Assembly: GCF_003202285.1 (NCBI RefSeq)
Contig: NZ_MASW01000007.1
Span: 248,001-312,000 of the forward strand
Source: Prauserella muralis
GTDB taxonomy: Bacteria > Actinomycetota > Actinomycetes > Mycobacteriales > Pseudonocardiaceae
Length of the DNA stretch: 64,000 bases
Direction: 5' to 3'
Below the pieces are notes generated by a model that did not search any database, was not told the origin of the DNA, and saw only the letters and a list, made by a program, of their open reading frames with translations. Positions 17,767-25,867 of this stretch are shown here, in pieces; position 1 is the first letter of the stretch; the number at the start of each line of letters is the position of its first letter. The translations under genes were made by a program, and so were the position numbers.

Positions 17767-18749
17767 CGGCCGGACGCGGCAGCGAGGGCCGCGGCGGTGT
17801 CCGCGGTGGCGAGGTCGGCGTTCATGTGGGCGCCCGCGAGTGCTCCGGCCGCGGCGGAGGCGCCGACCTGCGCGGTCAGGTCGGTGGCGTTTCCCGCCAC
17901 CCATACCCCCGGCACGCCGGTCGTGCCAGCCATGCCGCTGACGAAGCGGCGGCCCATGCCGCCCGGCAGGTCCTCCATCGGCAGCCGCAGGCCGTCGAGC
18001 CCGTCCGCGCGTGCCCTCGTCGTGGTGACGACGGCGAGGACACGGCGCGGCACGACCTGCCCGTCGGTCAGCAGCACGCCGGTGATCCCCGTCCGGCCGG
18101 ACCGGACCTCGGCGACCGGGGTGTCGATGACGCGAATGCCGCGGGCGGTGAACCCGGCGCGGGTGGCCTGGTCCAGATCGGTGCCGCGGGTGAAGTAGAC
18201 CAGGTCCTCGGTCAGCTGGCGGAACAGCAGTGCGTGGTGGACCGAGGCCGGACCCACGGCCAGCACACCGATCGGTTCGTCCCGGACCTCCCACCCGTGG
18301 CAGTACGGGCAGTGGACCACGCCGCGGCCCCAGTGCGGGGTCAGGCCGGGGACGTCGGGCAGGACGTCACGCAGTCCGGTGGCGACCAGCACCCGGCGCG
18401 CCGTCACCACATCGCCGTCGGCCCGGGTGATGGTGAAGCGCGGGTCGCCGTCGGAGGACGGCGCGGCAGGCATGGCGGAGACCACGTCGCCGGTCACGAC
18501 CTGGCCGCCGTAGCGGCGCACCTCCTCCCTGCCTCGGCGCAGCAGCTCCGCGGGCGGCGTGCCGTCCATGCCGAGCAGGCCGTGCACTCCCGCGGCTGGG
18601 GCGTTGCGGGGACTGCCGCTGTCGATCACGACGACCGAGCGGCGTGAGCGGGCCAGCATGAGTGCGCCGTTCAGTCCTGCTGCGCCACCGCCGATCACCA
18701 CGGCGTCGACGGTGTCCTCCGGTCGTGGGTCCGTGCTGGTCCCCGGCAT
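17739..18749 (-). CDS. Thioredoxin-reductase-like FAD/NAD(P) oxidoreductase
   Basis: 336-residue flavoprotein: FAD motif VVIGGGAAGLNGALML at the N-terminus, redox pair in VHCPYCHGWE, the usual NAD(P) region replaced by a degenerate GVLAVGPASVHHA, and the second FAD motif GVWVAGNATDLTAQVGASAAAG. Related to low-molecular-weight TrxR-like proteins; the disulfide substrate is unknown. Its tail overlaps the MerR gene. Upstream it faces the XRE-cupin regulator gene across 82 bases and may be controlled by it. Confidence 0.88.
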   Translation of the reverse strand: MPGTSTDPRPEDTVDAVVIGGGAAGLNGALMLARSRRSVVVIDSGSPRNAPAAGVHGLLGMDGTPPAELLRRGREEVRRYGGQVVTGDVVSAMPAAPSSDGDPRFTITRADGDVVTARRVLVATGLRDVLPDVPGLTPHWGRGVVHCPYCHGWEVRDEPIGVLAVGPASVHHALLFRQLTEDLVYFTRGTDLDQATRAGFTARGIRVIDTPVAEVRSGRTGITGVLLTDGQVVPRRVLAVVTTTRARADGLDGLRLPMEDLPGGMGRRFVSGMAGTTGVPGVWVAGNATDLTAQVGASAAAGALAGAHMNADLATADTAAALAAASGRYVRSSSVR

Positions 18750-18831
18750 GACGGGTTACTCCTTCTTCGCGTGCAGGGCGCTACGCCACGATGGTAGGCA
18801 AGGTTTGCGGCATTGACATATGATCGTGCCT

Positions 18832-19404
18832 ATGACGCAAGACGATGGCGGGCTGGACGGCCTGGTACGCAAACGCATCCGTGCACTCCGGGTCGCGCAG
18901 GGCTGGTCGCTGGAGGAGCTGGCCACCCGCGCAAGGCTGAGCCCGTCGTCACTCAGCCGCATCGAGAACGGCCAGCGCCGCCTTGCCCTCGACCAGCTCG
19001 TCACCTTGGCCCGGGCCCTGGACACCTCTCTCGATCAGCTGGTCGAGACCGACACCGACGATGTGGTCATCAGTCCGATGATCGATGGCACCCACGGTGT
19101 GCTGCGGTGGCCGATCAAGGCGGAGCCCGGAATGACCGTGATGCGCCAGCGCATGACGAGCCCGCCACCGGACAATCCCGCCAGCATGCGCGCACATCCC
19201 GGCCGGGAGTGGCTCGTCGTCCTCTCGGGTACCGCCGTCCTGATGCTGGGGCACCGCCGCTTCCGCGTGGAGACCAACCAGGCCGCCGAGTTCCCGACCA
19301 TGCTCCCGCACGCGATCGGCACCGCCGGCGGCCCGTGCGAAATCCTGGGCATCTTCGACCGCGAGGCCCGCCGCGGGCACCACACCGACCCGGACCGGCC
19401 CTGA
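18832..19404 (+). CDS. XRE-family regulator with C-terminal cupin
   Basis: 190-residue regulator with an N-terminal helix-turn-helix (RIRALRVAQGWSLEELATRA, then LSPSSLSRIENGQRRL) and a cupin domain from about 80 (HPGREWLVVLSGTAVLMLG). Such proteins sense small molecules with the cupin. ATG 18832 gives the standard N-terminus; ATG 18820 is in frame but lies on the TTGACA-like promoter at 18813-18818. Divergent from the TrxR-like gene and followed by a methyltransferase-like gene. Confidence 0.88.
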   Translation: MTQDDGGLDGLVRKRIRALRVAQGWSLEELATRARLSPSSLSRIENGQRRLALDQLVTLARALDTSLDQLVETDTDDVVISPMIDGTHGVLRWPIKAEPGMTVMRQRMTSPPPDNPASMRAHPGREWLVVLSGTAVLMLGHRRFRVETNQAAEFPTMLPHAIGTAGGPCEILGIFDREARRGHHTDPDRP

Positions 19405-19463
19405 CGGCCGGGCGTCCGGCTCGCTTGCGCGGCCGGCAGCCCGAGCAGCCCCCGCCTTGCCTA

Positions 19464-19471
19464 TTGCGCAA
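19464..19471. promoter_or_regulatory. TTGCGCAA palindrome upstream of methyltransferase-like gene
   Basis: TTGCGCAA sits between the XRE-cupin stop and the GTG at 19514, preceded by another TTGC at 19457-19460. Related half-sites (GCAA-N3-TTGC, 18798-18808) occur in the promoter of the XRE-cupin gene, which makes it a candidate operator. Short motifs like this arise by chance. Confidence 0.3.
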
Positions 19472-19513
19472 GACTTCGTGCATGTAGCGCATGGGGCACC
19501 TACGGTCGTTGGC

Positions 19514-20059
19514 GTGACACCCACTGCCCAGGACCACGGCCTTCCCGGCCACCACCACCCACAGGGGCACGGGAGCGGAACCGACGCGGACTGCCAGGCC
19601 GAGATCCTCGAGCTCGACGCGGAGGTCCTCGCCGTCGCCGCCGTCGACTCCTCGACGCGCCTGCTGCGTCGCCTGCGGGAGAGGGCCCACGGACGCGCCG
19701 TGGCCGACCGCGTGCGCACCGTCCAGGCCGACCTCGATGCGACCTGGCCGGAACTCGGCGAGCCGGACCAAGTGTGGCCGTCGGCATCCCTGCGCCACAT
19801 GACCGATCCCGACCGCGTCCTGCGCCAGGTGCGCGCCGTGCTCGTCCCTGGCGGGCTGTTCACAATTCCGCCCCGGTCCGGAGCGGCGCTGCCACTCCGC
19901 GAGCGAGCGTCGCCACGCCGAGCACCTGCCGCACCGGGGGGCGAGGATCGCACGGCGCTGGATCAGCTGCTCGACACGAACGGCCCGCACAGCATCCTGC
20001 GGCGCGACGACCTCGCGGTGCGCACCGAACGCACCGTGTGGGCCGCACGCCGCAGCTGA
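19514..20059 (+). CDS. Degenerate class I SAM-methyltransferase-like protein
   Basis: 181 residues. It keeps the later methyltransferase motifs (VAAVDSSTRLLRRLRERA, ADRVRTVQADLDATWPELG, VRAVLVPGGLF) but the glycine-rich SAM-binding motif I expected before VAAVDSS is missing; instead the N-terminus is a His-rich stretch GLPGHHHPQGHGSG followed by LELDAEVLAV. An internal deletion seems likely, so activity is doubtful. GTG 19514 is the best start. It follows the XRE-cupin gene and may be under its control. Confidence 0.6.
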   Translation: MTPTAQDHGLPGHHHPQGHGSGTDADCQAEILELDAEVLAVAAVDSSTRLLRRLRERAHGRAVADRVRTVQADLDATWPELGEPDQVWPSASLRHMTDPDRVLRQVRAVLVPGGLFTIPPRSGAALPLRERASPRRAPAAPGGEDRTALDQLLDTNGPHSILRRDDLAVRTERTVWAARRS

Positions 20060-20131
20060 GCTCCATCCCGCAACCACATCCGCAACGGCTGCACGCCCGT
20101 GCGCACCGCGACAGCGAAAGCAGGACATCTC

Positions 20132-20959
20132 ATGGACACCGATGCCGTTTCCTCCCGCCCGCAGACGGCGAACACCGTGCCCGCCGAGTACGAGGCGTGG
20201 CGCGAGGCCAGATGGGAGGAGATCGCAGGCCCGCACGGCAAGGCCAAGGTCGTCGCCAACGGCAGGGTGGCCGGCCGGGATCCCGTCGCCATCCCCGGTG
20301 TTCCCGGACAGTGGCAGGTCACCGAGGCGGGTACCTTGACCGTGTCGGCCACGGCCGCCGACGGCGTGACGGTCAACGGCGAAACGGTGGACGGAACAGC
20401 CGAGGTGCCCTCCGGCAGCACTCTCGGACTCCCCGGGGGACGCGTGGGCTTCGCGGGCGGCGCGGGCGGGTTCTACGGCGTGGTCGTCATGGACCACGAG
20501 GCCCTCGCCCGGTCGGGCCTCACCGGCATCGACACCTTCCCCTACGACCCGGACTGGGTCTTCGAGGGCGAGTATCGAGCGGCTCCAGAGGGTCGCCGGA
20601 TCGAAGTGGGCCGCCTGACGACGCCCCGCAGCACGGAAGCCATCCTGGCGCCCGTCGATCTCGCCGTCACCATCGACGGCACCGACTACGTGTTGTCGGT
20701 CCTCGAAGACATGCCGGGTCAGCGGCTCGTGGTCTTCACCGACGAAACCAACGGAACCGAGACACCCGGCATCGGCCGTTGGCTGGTGCTGCCCCTCCTG
20801 GAGCCCGGCAACACCCTGACGGTCGACTTCAACCAGGCAACGCTGTCGCACCACCACCTGGCCCCGGCCGTCTTCACCTGTCCGCTCTCGCCGCCCGGCA
20901 ACCACCTGCCCATGCGAGTCGAGGCGGGAGAACGCGCTCTCGTCTACACCGGCACGTGA
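20132..20959 (+). CDS. DUF1684 protein
   Basis: 275-residue cytosolic protein. The C-terminal signature VDFNQATLSHHHLAP, then FTCPLSPPGNHLPMRVEAGE is the DUF1684 hallmark. Its biochemical function is unknown; the His/Cys cluster could bind metal. ATG 20132 has AGGA about nine bases upstream. It is followed after 49 bases by an NTF2-like gene in the same direction. Confidence 0.85.
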   Translation: MDTDAVSSRPQTANTVPAEYEAWREARWEEIAGPHGKAKVVANGRVAGRDPVAIPGVPGQWQVTEAGTLTVSATAADGVTVNGETVDGTAEVPSGSTLGLPGGRVGFAGGAGGFYGVVVMDHEALARSGLTGIDTFPYDPDWVFEGEYRAAPEGRRIEVGRLTTPRSTEAILAPVDLAVTIDGTDYVLSVLEDMPGQRLVVFTDETNGTETPGIGRWLVLPLLEPGNTLTVDFNQATLSHHHLAPAVFTCPLSPPGNHLPMRVEAGERALVYTGT

Positions 20960-21008
20960 GCGCACCCGGTACCCGGCACCACTCACCGCGCACGGAAGGA
21001 AGCAACCC

Positions 21009-21377
21009 ATGAGCACCGACCTCAGGAACAAGGCGATCGCCTACCTCCGCCACCTGGAGAACAGGGAATGGGCCGATGCGCAAGCGATGTGCTCCGAGAA
21101 GGCCATGGTCTGGCACAACGACGGTAAGGGCGAATCGACGATCCAGGAGAACATCTCCGGCATGAAAGCCCAGGTCGATCCCATCCAGTCGATGCGCTAC
21201 GACATCACCAGGCAGTTCTCCCAGCCCGGCGAGGTCCTCCAGCAACACGTCGTGAACGTGGTCATGAAGGACGGAGCACGCTTCCGGCTCGATGCCGCCG
21301 TGTACTTCCGCTTCGAGGACGGCCTCATCACCCGCATCGAGGAGTACGCCGGCCTGCCCAGCAACGACGCCGGCTGA
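21009..21377 (+). CDS. NTF2-like/SnoaL-type protein
   Basis: 122-residue cone-shaped alpha+beta protein: YLRHLENREWADAQAMCSE helix, MVWHNDGKGESTIQENISG, and the sheet with FRLDAAVYFRFEDGLITRIEEY. The family includes cyclases, isomerases and binding proteins; no catalytic residues can be assigned. ATG 21009 follows GGAAGGAAG. Likely co-transcribed with the DUF1684 gene. Confidence 0.85.
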   Translation: MSTDLRNKAIAYLRHLENREWADAQAMCSEKAMVWHNDGKGESTIQENISGMKAQVDPIQSMRYDITRQFSQPGEVLQQHVVNVVMKDGARFRLDAAVYFRFEDGLITRIEEYAGLPSNDAG

Positions 21378-21405
21378 CCCGCGCCACGCCCAGGGCCTCA
21401 CCGTC

Positions 21406-21449
21406 GAGCCGTGCCGCACCAGCGTAGGCAGGCCGGTGCGGCACGGCTC
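21406..21449. terminator. Bidirectional terminator
   Basis: GAGCCGTGCCGCACC (21406-21420) pairs perfectly with GGTGCGGCACGGCTC (21435-21449), 15 bp, loop 14. It lies between the convergent NTF2-like and ROK genes. Confidence 0.8.
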
Positions 21450-21460
21450 CTCGCCTGCCC

Positions 21461-22675
21461 TCACTCCGCGAGCCAGCGGGCCGGGTCGTCGACGAGACCG
21501 CGGGTGACCGTCGCCGCGGCCGCCCTGGCCACGATGTCGGCGGGTAGCCGCGAAAGGCGCACCCGCACGCTCGGCGCGAACCCGGGGCAGCGTTGACCGA
21601 GCGCGGCACCGACCCACTCGGCGAAGCGCGGGCCGAGCCCGGCGAGATACCCGCCGAGCACGATCACGTCCGGGTCGAGTGCGGACGCCAGGCCGCCGAG
21701 CGCGCCGCCGAGCGCCGTGCCCGCGCGGCGCGTCGCGGTCACCGCGCGCCGCTCGCCCTCGCGCACCAGCGCGGGCAGCGGGCCCTCGCCCGCGGCGAGG
21801 CGGGACCGCGCCGGTTCGGTGACCCCCGCCGCGCGCAGGAGCGCGGTCTGGCCGGCCACCGTGTCCAGGCACCCGGCCGCGCCGCACTCGCAGGGCTCAC
21901 CGCCTGAGGCGCGCACCCGCACGTGCCCGATGTCCCCCGCCGCGCCCCGCGCTCCCTCCAGCACGGTGCCGTCGAGGAGGATGCCCGCGCCGAGGCCCTG
22001 CTCGCCGCTCACGCAGACGAGTACCTCGGCGTCCTGCTCGCCGCCGAACCAGGCCTCGGCGAGCGCCGCGAGCCGGGCCGAGGCGCGCACCGTGACCGGG
22101 ATGCCCGAGCCGCCGAGCACGGCGAGCCGCGTCCCCAGCAGGCGGGCGAGGTCCGTGCCCTGCCAGCCCAGCCCGGCCGAGGTCACCGTGCCCGTGCGCG
22201 ACACGCGGCCCGGCAGCCCGACGGCGATCCCGGCCACGACGCTGTCCGTGCTGAGCGCGGTGTTGAGCAGCCTGCGCAGCACCGGCTCGGCAGCCCGCAC
22301 CGCGAGTCCGGGCTCGCCGCGCAGGTCGCCGGCCCTGCGGATGGCGCGATCGCGCACGCGCCCGGTGAGGTCGGTGAGGCATCCGGCGACGTGGTCGGCC
22401 TCCACCTGCAGCCCGATCGCGGCCGGGCCGAGCGCGTTGAGCTCCAGCAGCGTGGCCGGCCGCCCCGGGCCCCCCGCCCGGCCGGTACCCAGCTCCCGCA
22501 GCAGGCCGCCCTCGACCAGCTCACCGGTCAGCTGCGTCACGGTCGACTTCGTCAGCCCGCTCTGCTGGGCCAGCCACGCCCGCGACACCGGGCCCGCACG
22601 GGCGGCCAGCCGGGCGACCAGCGCCAGGTTGTGTTCGTGCTGCTGGACCGGCCTCGCCGGGGCATCACGCCGCAC
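21461..22675 (-). CDS. ROK-family transcriptional repressor
   Basis: 404 residues. N-terminal winged helix (SRAWLAQQSGLTKSTVTQLTGELVEGGLL), then a sugar-kinase fold with the ROK zinc motif CECGAAGCLDT and EGARGAAGDIGHVRV. Such repressors answer to sugars or sugar phosphates. GTG 22675 start. It is divergent from the MsiK-like ATPase gene, with a palindrome at 22699-22715 between them, so regulation of itself and that gene is likely. Confidence 0.9.
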   Translation of the reverse strand: MRRDAPARPVQQHEHNLALVARLAARAGPVSRAWLAQQSGLTKSTVTQLTGELVEGGLLRELGTGRAGGPGRPATLLELNALGPAAIGLQVEADHVAGCLTDLTGRVRDRAIRRAGDLRGEPGLAVRAAEPVLRRLLNTALSTDSVVAGIAVGLPGRVSRTGTVTSAGLGWQGTDLARLLGTRLAVLGGSGIPVTVRASARLAALAEAWFGGEQDAEVLVCVSGEQGLGAGILLDGTVLEGARGAAGDIGHVRVRASGGEPCECGAAGCLDTVAGQTALLRAAGVTEPARSRLAAGEGPLPALVREGERRAVTATRRAGTALGGALGGLASALDPDVIVLGGYLAGLGPRFAEWVGAALGQRCPGFAPSVRVRLSRLPADIVARAAAATVTRGLVDDPARWLAE

Positions 22676-22698
22676 ATCGGCTCCTTTTGTTCGTCCAG

Positions 22699-22715
22699 TA
22701 GACTATTTAAGTCTA
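22699..22715. promoter_or_regulatory. Palindromic operator between ROK and ABC ATPase genes
   Basis: TAGACTATTTAAGTCTA: 6-bp arms TAGACT/AGTCTA around ATTTA. It lies 24 bases upstream of the ROK start and 85 upstream of the ATPase start, in an AT-rich patch, where a repressor of both would bind. Confidence 0.6.
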
Positions 22716-22799
22716 GCCATGGTGCCCCGGCATCGGATAGACAGATGCGCACGGCGGGCAGGACCCAGTGGCCCGCACCGGTGAAAGGACCCGCGCATC

Positions 22800-23900
22800 A
22801 TGGCCGATGTCTCGTTCCGCGAAGCGTCCCGGATCTTCCCGGGCAGTCCCCCGGTCCGGGCCGTCGACAAGCTGAACCTGGACATCGACGACGGCGAGTT
22901 CCTGGTGCTGGTGGGCCCGTCGGGCTCGGGAAAGTCGACCGCGCTGCGCATGCTCGCCGGCCTCGAGGACGTCGACGAGGGCGCGATCACCATCGGCGGG
23001 CGCGACGTCACCGACGTGTCGCCGAAGAACCGCGACATCGCGATGGTGTTCCAGTCCTACGCCCTGTACCCGCACATGACGGTCGCGGAGAACATGGGTT
23101 TCGCGCTGAAGATCAAGCGGATCAGCAAGTCGGAGATCGCGGCGCGCGTACAGGAGGCCGCGCGGCTGCTCGACCTCACCGACTACCTAGACCGCAAGCC
23201 CAAGGCACTCTCCGGCGGGCAGCGGCAGCGCGTCGCGATGGGCCGCGCGATCGTGCGCGAGCCCGCGGTGTTCCTCATGGACGAGCCACTGTCCAACCTG
23301 GACGCGAAGCTCCGGGTGGAGACGCGCGCCAACATCACCGCGCTGCAGACCCGGCTGGGCACCACCACGGTCTACGTCACACACGACCAGATCGAGGCCA
23401 TGACGATGGGCCACCGCGTCGCCGTGCTCAAGAACGGCGTGCTGCAACAGTGCGACACACCCAGGGCGCTCTACGACGCGCCGGGCAACGTGTTCGTGGC
23501 CGGGTTCATCGGCTCGCCCGCGATGAACCTCACCACCGTGCCGCTGACCTCGGAGGGCGCCAAGCTCGACGGGCTCACGGTGCCGATCGCCCGCGAACTG
23601 CTGTCCGGTCCGCAGGCCAGGGACCTCAACGAGGTGACCGTCGGCATCCGGCCCGAGGGCCTGCGCCCGGCGAGCGCGGGCGAGCCCGCGCTGGAGATGA
23701 AGGTGGAACTGGTCGAGGTGCTCGGCTCGGACGCCTACGTCTACGGCCGGGTCGACGTCGGCGGCTCCCAGGAGCGCTTCATCGTCCGCACCGAGGCGCA
23801 CACGACGCCGTCGTTCGGCGAGACGATCCGGGTGACGCTGCGCGAGACCGACTCCGCGCACACGTTCAACCCGGAGACGGGCCTGCGCCTGACCGCCTGA
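22800..23900 (+). CDS. Sugar ABC transporter ATPase (MsiK/UgpC-like)
   Basis: 366-residue ATPase of the carbohydrate uptake (CUT1) group: Walker A GPSGSGKST, Q-loop MVFQSYALYPHMTV, signature LSGGQRQRVAMGRAIV, Walker B VFLMDEPLSNLDA, H-loop VYVTHDQIEAMTM, and C-terminal TOBE/regulatory domain with VGIRPEGLR. No permease or binding-protein genes are next to it, so it probably serves several transporters, as MsiK does in Streptomyces. Divergent from a ROK repressor. Four 21-bp tandem repeats follow its stop. Confidence 0.9.
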   Translation: MADVSFREASRIFPGSPPVRAVDKLNLDIDDGEFLVLVGPSGSGKSTALRMLAGLEDVDEGAITIGGRDVTDVSPKNRDIAMVFQSYALYPHMTVAENMGFALKIKRISKSEIAARVQEAARLLDLTDYLDRKPKALSGGQRQRVAMGRAIVREPAVFLMDEPLSNLDAKLRVETRANITALQTRLGTTTVYVTHDQIEAMTMGHRVAVLKNGVLQQCDTPRALYDAPGNVFVAGFIGSPAMNLTTVPLTSEGAKLDGLTVPIARELLSGPQARDLNEVTVGIRPEGLRPASAGEPALEMKVELVEVLGSDAYVYGRVDVGGSQERFIVRTEAHTTPSFGETIRVTLRETDSAHTFNPETGLRLTA

Positions 23901-23901
23901 C

Positions 23902-23985
23902 GCCCGCGAGTCCTGCGCCCAGGCCCGCGAGTCCTGCGCTCAGACCCGCGAGTTCTGCGTTCAGGCCCGCGAGTTCTGCGCTCGC
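23902..23985. repeat. Four 21-bp tandem repeats
   Basis: Units at 23902, 23923, 23944 and 23965, each with the core CCCGCGAGTyCTGCG and ending mostly in CAG; differences are few (T/C at three sites). The array starts one base after the ATPase stop codon. It is not a CRISPR, since units abut without spacers. It may be an extragenic repeat family or act at the 3' end of the mRNA. Confidence 0.85.
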
Positions 23986-24114
23986 GCCGGGGCCTCGACG
24001 CGCGCTTCGCGGATCGGCGTGACCGTTCCGCGCAGCGCAGGCCCACCAACGACCCGCCGCTGCCCGCCGCCGGATCCCGGTGGCGGGCAGTGGCGCGTTC
24101 CCCGCCTGGTTGCA

Positions 24115-24136
24115 AATAGGAAGATATCTTCCTATT
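24115..24136. promoter_or_regulatory. PadR operator
   Basis: A perfect 22-bp palindrome with arm AATAGGAAGAT, ending eight bases before the ATG of the PadR gene. Its length, symmetry and position fit the autoregulatory sites of PadR-family repressors. Confidence 0.75.
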
Positions 24137-24144
24137 GTGGTGGC

Positions 24145-24507
24145 ATGCCGCGCCGCAAGCCCGGAACCCTCCTGCCCCTCGAGACCGAGATCCTCGAGGT
24201 GGCGCTGTCGATGCTGCGTACGGGCCGGCAGAGCTTCCACGGATTCGGGATCGCGCAGTTCATGCGGGAGCAGCGCGGCTCCTCGTCGCTGACCAGCCAC
24301 GGAACGCTGTACAAGGCACTGGGCCGGCTGGAGGAGTTCGGCCTGCTCACCTCCCGGTGGGAGGATGTGGCCGCGGCCGAGGGACGCCCGCGCAGGCGAC
24401 TGTACGAACTCACCAGGCGCGGTGCACAGGCGGCCGAGCACGCACGTGCAGCCGGCACCGCCCCGGCGCCGGCACGGCTCCCTCGCATCGCCCCGGAGCC
24501 CACATGA
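24145..24507 (+). CDS. PadR-family transcriptional regulator
   Basis: 120-residue winged-helix protein: LETEILEVALSMLRTGRQSF, GTLYKALGRLEEFGLLTSRW and GRPRRRLYELTRRG. PadR proteins repress until a ligand or stress is sensed. ATG 24145 lies just after a 22-bp palindrome. The stop overlaps the start of the next gene by 4 nt (ATGA), so the membrane protein is the direct partner, as is common for PadR pairs. Confidence 0.92.
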   Translation: MPRRKPGTLLPLETEILEVALSMLRTGRQSFHGFGIAQFMREQRGSSSLTSHGTLYKALGRLEEFGLLTSRWEDVAAAEGRPRRRLYELTRRGAQAAEHARAAGTAPAPARLPRIAPEPT

Positions 24508-25166
24508 CACCGGAGCGCATCGCCGCGCTGGTGGCGCGCTGGGTACGGCTTTACACGCGGGGCGTGCCCACCCCGATCGCCCAGCGGCGGATCGAGGAGA
24601 TCGACGCCGACCTTCGCGACCATCTCGCCCACGAGCGGACCCACGGCACCGGCGAGCGGCGCATCGCGCTCAGCATCCTGTCCCGCATGATCCGCGGCGT
24701 TGCCGCCGACGCCGCCTGGCGCGGCCGGCACGCCGGAGCCGCCGCCGGGCGGCCGACAGCACCGGAGGACGCGATGACGACACACCGCACCACCTACCGC
24801 TCCGCCGTCGGCGTCGCCGTCGCGGCGGCGTTCCTGCTCGTCTGGCTGAGCCTGGGCGTCGGCGTCATCGGCAAGGACGGCGACCGCGCCAACCTGATGT
24901 ACGCCGGGGTGCTCGCCGTCGGGATCATCGGCGCCGTCATCGCACGCCGGCGGCCCCACGGCATGGCCAGGGCGCTGCTCGCCACGGCCGCCGCACAGGC
25001 CGTGGTCGCCGTGATCGCGCTCGCCGCCGGTCTGGGCCGCCCGTGGAGCGGACCATCCGAGATCGTGCTGCTGAACGGGTTCTTCGTCGCGCTCTTCGCC
25101 GGATCGGCCCTGCTGTTCCGGCACGCGGCCCGCAGCCAGCCGCCGCGGGACACCGCCGCCGGCTAG
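24504..25166 (+). CDS. Membrane protein paired with PadR
   Basis: 220 residues. The N-terminal 90 residues are soluble and helical (RRIEEIDADLRDHLAHERTHG), resembling the prefix domains found in PadR-linked permeases. Four hydrophobic segments follow: about 93-112, 126-141, 151-170 and 182-203. No catalytic motif is seen. PadR partners of this kind are often linked to envelope or antibiotic stress; the role here is unknown. Confidence 0.75.
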   Translation: MTPERIAALVARWVRLYTRGVPTPIAQRRIEEIDADLRDHLAHERTHGTGERRIALSILSRMIRGVAADAAWRGRHAGAAAGRPTAPEDAMTTHRTTYRSAVGVAVAAAFLLVWLSLGVGVIGKDGDRANLMYAGVLAVGIIGAVIARRRPHGMARALLATAAAQAVVAVIALAAGLGRPWSGPSEIVLLNGFFVALFAGSALLFRHAARSQPPRDTAAG

Positions 25167-25666
25167 GCCGGGGCTCCGCAGGCACCTCCGGGACGTGGTC
25201 CGCGGGCCGGCACCGAGCCGAGGGGCACCGTGGGCATGTGGTGGGTACCCACGGTGCCCTTCGGCTCGCGCCCGGGGTGGTGCGCTCCGGGCTGGTTCGG
25301 CGGCGGGGGCGGCACCGTGGTCGGCGCTTTCCCGAGGACATGGCCCACACCACTGGCTGGACCGCGACGTCCGATTCGGACATACCGGGGCCGCCGCCCA
25401 TCCGTTCGAGGTGGTTCTCCCGCCGCCCCGGCTGGACCACGGTCACCGCTTCCCCACCGCCCAACCCCGGTGGCGGGGAACTCGGATGTCGCCGGCAACC
25501 GCGACGCGCAGTAAGCACAGTGGACATCCAGCCGGCCGGGTCCTCCTGCAAATCCTGAGATTCCTCTCAGCAACGCCCTTTCACCTCGGTTTTGCTTACC
25601 GGGCCTTTCGCCTTCGTCTGGTCGGATAACGGCGAAGCGGGACGAAACTGTGGAAGGGGATGGATC
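25167..25666. other. 500-bp gap without a convincing gene
   Basis: ORFs here are on the wrong codon pattern and largely read across the hairpin at 25214-25268. The last 100 bases become less GC-rich and probably hold the promoter of the operon starting at 25667. No clear -10/-35 pair or riboswitch was recognised. Confidence 0.5.
25214..25268. repeat. Long hairpin element
   Basis: CGAGCCGAGGGGCACCGTGGG-type arm (25214-25234) pairs with 25248-25268 over 21 bp with one G-T pair, loop of 13. It lies 47 bases after the PadR-partner gene and could terminate that operon, though no T-run follows. Such a long regular palindrome may belong to a dispersed extragenic family. Confidence 0.7.
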
Positions 25667-25867
25667 ATGCGGATCAGGACTCTGGCCGGAATCGCCATCG
25701 CAGGCGCCTCGGCGGCGGCGATCGCGGGTGGCGTCGCCTACGCGAGCACCGGAGACGGCGAGCGCGGCGCCGAACCGACCGTGCGCATCGTGCAGGACTC
25801 CCAGCCCGGTGAGCAGCGGGACTGCCCCGGGGAGGCGGGCACGCCCACGACGGAGACCGGGCTGTGA
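25667..25867 (+). CDS. Small exported protein at head of MoxR operon
   Basis: 66 residues. A short basic start (MRIRT) is followed by a hydrophobic core of about 18 residues and ALA-like small residues before YASTGDG, a plausible signal peptide. The mature part is acidic with a single Cys (RDCPGEAG). Not recognised. ATG 25667 has GGGGA nine bases upstream. Its stop overlaps the GTG of moxR, so it is translationally coupled to it. Confidence 0.65.
   Translation: MRIRTLAGIAIAGASAAAIAGGVAYASTGDGERGAEPTVRIVQDSQPGEQRDCPGEAGTPTTETGL

Noticed and set aside
23902-23985. CRISPR array
   Set aside because: Repeats abut directly with no spacers, and no cas genes are present.
25163-25573. 136-residue minus-strand protein
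   Set aside because: Half of it is the hairpin region; low-complexity Pro/Gly content and no ribosome site.
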